From positions 40,618,600 to 40,682,599 of the forward strand of contig OX359250.1 in the NCBI GenBank assembly GCA_947179485.1: 64,000 nucleotides of DNA, written 5' to 3'. The notes below the pieces were generated by a model. The model was not told the DNA's origin, did not search any database, and worked only from the letters and a program-made list of their open reading frames with translations. This DNA is from Allacma fusca. Lineage: Eukaryota > Arthropoda > Collembola > Symphypleona > Sminthuridae. The position numbers were made by a program, and so were the translations under genes. The stretch's first letter is position 1. Each line of letters starts with the position of its first letter. Positions 57,519-64,000 of the stretch are shown one piece after another.

Positions 57519-58372
57519 GTATGTATGTATTTTAGGGGGTCCCACAACCAAAGTTATGGGACACTGCTCAGGCCATCAGTGGGCCCATTGCAGATTACCC
57601 TGTCGAACATGTTAATTTACGAATAGCATTGGAAGAGTGAGCATGGGATGTTCACTTTCCTGAATTTGCTTATCCGATTTCGTATCCCTAAGTTGCTATT
57701 TGGGCAACTGCTTCACTAAGATATGCAATCTACTCAAGTTATGTCAGGGGCTCCGGCTGCTATTCTACCAACAGTAAAATGCAGGTGAGCCTCTGCACTT
57801 TATGCAGAACCTGAGGAATGTGCCAGATATTGGGACACTCACCCCCAAGTCAATACCACAAGGCAATGACGTGGATTCGTGGGGATCACTGCTAAATCAA
57901 AATGTCCCAAAAGCCTATGGGTGCAAACTACCCGGGAATCAAGTGCTGATTCGGTGGTGGCAAATCACTAACAGCACAAGGTAGCGTTATGGTGCAAGAC
58001 GCTCGCCCGGTAGACACTTGACANNNNNNNNNNNNNNNNNNNNNNNNNNNNNNNNNNNNNNNNNNNNNNNNNNNNNNNNNNNNNNNNNNNNNNNNNNNNN
58101 NNNNNNNNNNNNNNNNNNNNNNNNNNNNNNNNNNNNNNNNNNNNNNNNNNNNNNNNNNNNNNNNNNNNNNNNNNNNNNNNNNNNNNNNNNNNNNNNNNNN
58201 NNNNNNNNNNNNNNNNNNNNNNNGCAGGGATCACAACTCTCCAAGCAGAGAGACTCGGGTGGTGGAGACAAAAAAAAAGAATTATGTGTCTCAAAGTTTT
58301 TATGCAGATCTGTCTAAAGATAAGGGAGCTCAGATGAGCACAACCTCACCTCTCGACAGTCCTGTAGCAACC
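57519..58372 (-). mobile_element. Probable non-LTR-type insertion with 12-bp target duplication
   Basis: Flanked by AAGAGAACGTAT at 57507-57518 and 58373-58384. The paralogue at 18241-18252 has one copy and no insert. On the minus strand the insert ends CCCCCTAAAATACATACATAC, a short ATAC tail, which suggests target-primed insertion of a LINE or SINE. It differs in composition from the surroundings. About 654 bp are readable and 200 are Ns. No reverse transcriptase motif was seen. The 60-codon frame at 57802-57984 is on the opposite strand and unrecognised. Confidence 0.6.
58024..58223. other. Assembly gap (200 Ns)
   Basis: Exactly 200 Ns, a placeholder length. It lies within the insertion described above, about 470 bp before the start of a 5.3-kb duplicated stretch. 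Confidence 0.99.
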
Positions 58373-58384
58373 AAGAGAACGTAT

Positions 58385-58694
58385 AGTTATTGGTTGGGTC
58401 ACTAAGGGGGCGCTTCGCCCCTTAGTGACTTAGGACTTACAAGGTAACATTTTCAGATGGTACACGTGGATTCAAACAAAGCATAGCACATGTTTTAGTA
58501 CTCACCTAGTATGTTTCAAAACTCATGTAACTCGAGCGCATTTTGCCCCGTTCTCCTAGGACACGTCACCAAAGTTTCAAAATTTAAAAAGGTACCACAG
58601 GTCTTTTAGGAAAAAAACAATGGTAAATCCCATAAGGATTTTGAATTTTTAAAAGTCGGTGAAATTTTGATTTTTACTATTTCAAGGAAATTCA
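58385..58694. other. Unique segment with a strong palindrome
   Basis: After AGTTATTGGT the match to 18253 ends. 58398-58429 is a near-perfect hairpin with arms GTCACTAAGGGG and CCCCTTAGTGAC around GCGCTTCG. The remaining 265 bp have no paralogue in the window and no gene, and stop where the exact duplication of 4735 begins. Confidence 0.6.
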
Positions 58695-61600
58695 AGTTTT
58701 AGCTTTCAGCCCGCTATGCTTCTCGGCTTGTTGTATATACCACCGACTTGCTTGGCTGTATAGTAAATCAGCCGGGAGGGTTTGAATTCGTGAAATAAGC
58801 CGCGAAGGTTTGAATTGTACTACAAACGCGCGAAGGTTTAAATCAACAGAAGTGCTCAATAATAATAAAGGACTAGTAAAAGCCCGGTGCTTCGCACAGG
58901 AGCAATTACTTGTGTAAATAAAAATAGCGTAAATAATAAAAGTGTGAATGGCAATAGATCTCGCATCAAGGTCTGTCGAGAAGGCTCAATATTGATATCC
59001 CGCTTCGCCAGGCAAAGAAATCTCATTTAAGACGTGAAGTATTAACTGTAAGACTAACAATTCGTTTCATATAGGTAGTTGGCAATTCATCATCAAAATA
59101 TTATGGGACAACAGCTTTCGGCCCACTAAAGTTTTCTCCCAAACTCAATATTTGGCTATACACGTGGAATTCAACTAATCGCTTGATCAATTTAATACAA
59201 ACATCGTTATTAAACCTTGCTGTTGCATCACTGTATGGTGCTTCACCCCTTAGTGGATCAGCACAACGTGCTGATCAAATATGATTTTTTGGGTTATTAT
59301 AATTTGTATATAGATCCGTTGTACCGCAATATTGTAACTGAAGCCTCAGACACTGGACGCACTGATTATTTAAAATGAAAGGATTTCATATTAGCGCAAC
59401 ACATTTAACTTGCTATAGTTACTAAAGTCCATGGTTCCTACAAATCCATCTTACATCCTAATGATATTTTTAGGGATATAAAGATCAAAACACTGGATGC
59501 TAAGACTTGTAATTATTCTTCCTAATAAGAATCCCAAACTAATGTGAACTAAGTTCAGTCATTAAAATTCTCCTCTTATCAAATTATTCAGTACTGTAAC
59601 CGAACGTAGTTTTTATCACTACCAGTCTTAATTTAATCCAAATTTGATGATTTATGTCTAATGTTTATAATATATAATTATGGTTAGCGCTGTTAAGTGA
59701 TAATCTAAAATGGCGTAATATTGCGAGCTTCCAGTATGCTGCAAGCAGTTGGTATTTGCCGAGAAGAACAGCGAGCTGAAAAACCTCTCCACTGCGACAG
59801 AGTTTCAGCTTTCAGCCCGCTCTACTTCTCGGCTTGTTGTATATACCACCGACTTCTTGGCTGTATAGTAAATAAGCCGGGAAGGTTTGAATTCGTGAAA
59901 TAAGCCGCGAAGGTTTGAATTGTACTACAAACGCGCGAAGGTTTAAATCAACAGAAGTGCTCAATAATAACTAGTAAAAGCCCCGTGCTTCGCACAGGAG
60001 CAATTACTTGTGTAAATAAATAGCGTAAATAATAAGTGTAAATGGCAATAGATCTCGTATCAAGGTCTGTCGAGAAGGCTTAATATTGATATCCCGCTTC
60101 GCCAGGCAAAGTAATCTCATATAAGTCGTGAAGTATTAACTGTAAGACTAACAATTCGTTTCATGTAGGTAGTTGGCAATTCATCATCAAAATATTATGG
60201 GGAAACAGCTTTCGGCCCACTAAAGTTTTATCCCAAACTCAATATTTGGCTATACACGTGGAATTTAACTAATCGCTTGATCAATTTAATACAAACATCG
60301 TTATTAAACCTTGCTGTTGCATCACTGTATGGTGCTTCACCCCTTAGTGGATCAGCACAACGTGCTGATCAAATATGATTTTTTATGTTAATATAATTTG
60401 TATATAGATCCGTTGTACCGCAATATTGCAACTGAAGCCTCAGACACTGGACGCACTGATTATTTAAAATAGAAAAAATGAAAGGATTTCATATTAGCGC
60501 AACACATTTAGCTTGCTATAGTTACTAAAGTCCATGGTTCCTACAAATCAATCCTTACATCCTAATGATATTTTTAGGGATATAAAGATCAAAACTCTGG
60601 ATGCTAAGGCTTGTAATTATTCTTCCTAATTAGAATCCCACACGAATGTGAACTAAGTTCAGTCATTAAAATTCTCCTCTTATCAAATTATTATTATTAT
60701 ACGTAGTTTTTATCACTACCAGTCGTAATTTAATCCAAATTTGATGATTTATGTCTAATGTTTATAATAGTTATGGTTAGCGTTGTTAAGTGATAATCTA
60801 AAATGGCGTAATATTGCGACCTTCCAATATGCTGCAAGCAGTTGGTATATGCCGAGAAGAACAGCGAGCTGAGCGAGCTGAAAAACCTCTACTCTGCGAC
60901 AGAGTTTCAGCTTTCAGCCCGCTGTGCTTCTCGGCTTGTTGTATATACCACCGACTTGCTTGGCTGTATAGTGAATAAGCCGGGAAGGTTTGAATTCGTG
61001 AAATAAGCCGCGAAGGTTTGAATTGTACTACAAACGCGCGAAGGTTTAAATCAACAGAAGTGCTCAATAATAATAAAGGATAAAGGATAAAGGATAAAGG
61101 ATGTCCTGTAGTCGCGCTAAAAGTTATGAAGCATGACGTCACTGTCCAAGGATGTACAAACACCCCTGTATCTTAGCTTGTAGGGCATATATAGTCTTTA
61201 AATAGGCATCAGTAATCAGGATAGAATATCCCAGTAAAAAGTTAATTAATTCAATTAATTTCACAATCGCTCCCGAAACGTAGTTTTTCGAAATTAGGAA
61301 TACCAATTAACATTGCCCGGAGGAAAACACTACCATAAGTCAATTAAACTTGAAGAAATAATAATAATAATAATTTTATTCAGGTCGATTTTTGGCCAAA
61401 GCCTTTACAACCATAATTAAACCTGAAGTGAGAGGGGCAAGTCTCACATGACTCCTTCTAGGAGATAGAAAAGTTAGTTTTTTAAATTAACACGTCAAAA
61501 TTTTGGAAACCCGTGTACGAAAATCAGAATTTGATTTTGGGTTAACGTGAGGTTTGATCGAATTACTCTGATTGGTTCTTGAACTCAAAGTAAGTGTAAT

Positions 61601-64000
61601 AATTATTTTTACGTAGAGTAGTTCCACGTTATTTTGTGAATTATTTCGCCGTAGTTGGCTGAAACGTTTTATAATTTGTAAAGATAAATTGTTGTTCACC
61701 GAACTTCAGCCATTTTTTGTCAATGAAAGGATGACCTTTAAACATTTCCCAGTTGTTAGGACAGTGTGCAAATCAGTTTTTCAAATCTGGAGATTTGTTT
61801 TCCGAAATATTTTTGTCAATTTTAGTGAAATTAATTGTGGCAATTATTTTATCTGCGAAATAATTTATCAGTTATGAGGAGGGTTCTGCCTCTCGGGGGA
61901 GTTGTCAGAACCCCTCCTCTCTCTTTTCTCATTTCCCAGGGATTGTGGACAATAATCTTGTTTGTTCCTATGTGGGAAGTCAAACTTCTCACAAATAAAT
62001 TGAAACTTCATAATTTCTAATTATGTTTGCCGAAACTTATTTTCAGTTCGTGTATATTTGGTCAGTTTTAAATAGCTAGCGAATTGATTTTGTGATCTCC
62101 TATAGTAGCTGGTAAAAACTTTTTAAACTAAATAATTATAGTTAAATTATTATAAAAGGCTAATTGCAATTTAACATGGAAATTTTCAGTAGATTCAGGC
62201 ATTATATATGTCAAAAGCTTGAAAATTTCTTAGATGTTGTAAATTTGTCTAAAAAATCAAGGGTTTCCGGGTATTTGCAATTGTTTTACGTTAGTTATTT
62301 TTTCATTGCTGGATGTTTTTCAAATTTCTAGGTTGACAGTATTGACTATTCCTGAAAATTTGGTCAATAAATTTTTTTATTTGTTTGAAAACTTCATCAT
62401 ACTTGGTGCAGAGCTTGTGCAATTGGCCAAACCGTGCCTAAATTTAGTGTAATCTACCGAAGCGGTGTAGAAAAAAAGGGGCTAGGATTTAAACTTTAAA
62501 ATAAATTGAACTTAAAAATACTTTTTAACAAATTCGAATTTTTTCGGGTTTCCCAAATATACACGTCAATTGCAAGGTATGAAAGAATTGAATGCTCTTT
62601 CAATGAGCTAATATTAAGCGAGATGTACCTTGCGAGTCTAAAGTTATTTCAGTATTTTTAAAAACTCCGTAATAAGTCAATTAGTCCTGAGGGGGTGCAG
62701 GTGTCAAACCATTCCTTCTTGGCAAGAAAATGTTATGTCAACAAAAAGGTCAAAATTTTGAAAACCGGTGTAGGAAAATCAGAATTTGATTTTTTTTAAA
62801 TCAGTTATCAGTTTAGTTGTTTTTTGCAATATCTGAGCTTGTTGGGCTTATAAGCATCTTTCAAATAAGGTATCAGTTATCGAGAACCAATGTCTCAGTC
62901 AAAAGTTATTAATTGATTCAATTAATTTCACAATCGCTCCCAAAACGTAGTTTTTTGAAAATAGGAACACTGATGAACATTGCTTGAAGGTGGGAGAGCC
63001 AAGTCTCAGGTGATTCCTTGTTGTCATTTGGGTCATGAAACTCATGAATTTGAATACCCCGTCAAAATAATGACTAGGATGTCGAAGTTTCGGCTGACAT
63101 GACTTGTAGAGGAAATAAATACCTCTTCATTGAACTAATATTAATCGAGTTTTGCCTTGTGACACCAAAGTTATTCCCATTTATTGAAAGTACTTCGTGT
63201 ACTCAATCCTTGTGTTGTAAATCTTGATTTATTTTCGTGTTAAAATACTCCGCGTTTACCTAGTCAAAAGTTTGAAAACCCGTGTAGGAAACTCAGAATT
63301 TGATGATCGGTTAGCACGACTGTTCGAACGAACTACTCTAATAACTAAGAAGTAGGGAAATGATTGCAGAGGGTTGCGTAGCTAGAAGTAAGGAATTTCA
63401 AAGCCGTTTTAATGCATAGGAATTTTTAGTTCAAGAGTGTACGTGAACCCCAATTTTCTCCTTCCGAAATGTCAGAGTATGCGCGGTATTTTTCCAATTT
63501 TTCCGAGGAAGTTGTTGGTATTCAATACCTCGGAATTTTGTCAATAGTTTTTATCAATTTTCAGGAGATTGTGGTTGTATTTTTATCCTCTAAATAACTG
63601 CTGGCTAAGATAATATTTATTTTGGTTAATTCCTGCAAATTCGAAGAATTGTGTTGCGATTTTTAAAAAGGTTTGTCAATACCTGGGAATTCCTTTTAAT
63701 CAATTTTTGGCCGTGTTATAAATAGCTTCAAACAAATATTATGACCACGGAAGTTCGATACGATGGTTCCTATATGGGTGTTGTCCTAATGGTGTTGTCA
63801 AATATTAGCTATTTAGTACAACTTAATTCTTCAGCGGTTGGTAAATTGTTTTCATTCCATTCCTGGATATTTTCCAGTTTTTACATTGGGAGGTTTGACT
63901 ATTCCATAGAATTTGGCGAAATATTTTGGTCAGGAATTTATTGAAAAAACTGAAATTTTAATGGGTTTCAAACTTTTACTCAAATTTTAAAATTAAAGGA
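58695..64000 (+). repeat. Second copy of 4735-10040, apparently exact
   Basis: Constant offset of 53960 bp and no difference in any part I compared, over at least 5306 bp up to the window edge. It includes part of Helitron unit 2, units 3 and 4 (58873-59970, 59971-61080), the right end of the TIR element (61152-61168), the LINE tail (61356-61414) and block A. The left end begins inside Helitron unit 2, not at an element boundary. It is either a very recent segmental duplication or an assembly duplication. Confidence 0.9.

Overview
Eukaryotic, AT-rich, repeat-dominated DNA. The mix of mobile elements points to an invertebrate, most likely an arthropod: a BEL/Pao fragment, a Ty3/gypsy element with a third env-like frame, rolling-circle (Helitron and Helentron-like) elements, a hAT-type MITE, and a TA-target TIR element. 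That assignment is inference. I found no convincing host protein-coding gene, rRNA, tRNA or CRISPR array. Apart from the gypsy element and the BEL/Pao fragment, the short open frames look like chance.

Layout. 1-494 is a minus-strand BEL/Pao pol fragment running off the left edge. 495-1466 is a repeat block whose paralogue lies at 30435-31468. 1467-7208 is a TIR element in a TA target. It has a left arm full of hairpins and a nested head-to-tail array of four Helitron-like units (2685-7120). From 7209 to about 57500 the window is a decayed mosaic in which the same blocks recur, always on the same strand. Block A is anonymous AT-rich DNA. Block C carries the conserved core here called R1 and Helitron-type 3' ends. 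Block D is GC-richer, about 350 bp per copy. Block E is anonymous. The blocks look like remnants of a multi-kb array. Younger insertions sit in this background: a Helentron-like element (22061-22893), the gypsy element (31862-39060), a hAT-like MITE (51873-52852) and a probable non-LTR insertion (57519-58372) that contains a 200-N gap. 58695-64000 repeats 4735-10040 with no difference that I found.

The gypsy element is the only coherent set of genes. Read on the minus strand it has a 517-bp LTR, a leader with a primer-binding site, gag (capsid plus CCHC nucleocapsid), pol in the -1 frame (protease, reverse transcriptase, RNase H, integrase zinc finger), an env-like membrane-protein frame and a second LTR. 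The LTRs differ at one base and the 4-bp target duplication TTAT is intact, so insertion was recent. Pol ends just after the integrase zinc finger and has no DDE catalytic core, so this copy could not supply its own integrase.

Because the window contains paralogous copies of its own sequence, several insertions can be matched to an empty site within the window. This fixes the ends of the gypsy, TIR, hAT-like, LINE-tail and 57.5-kb insertions with unusual precision.
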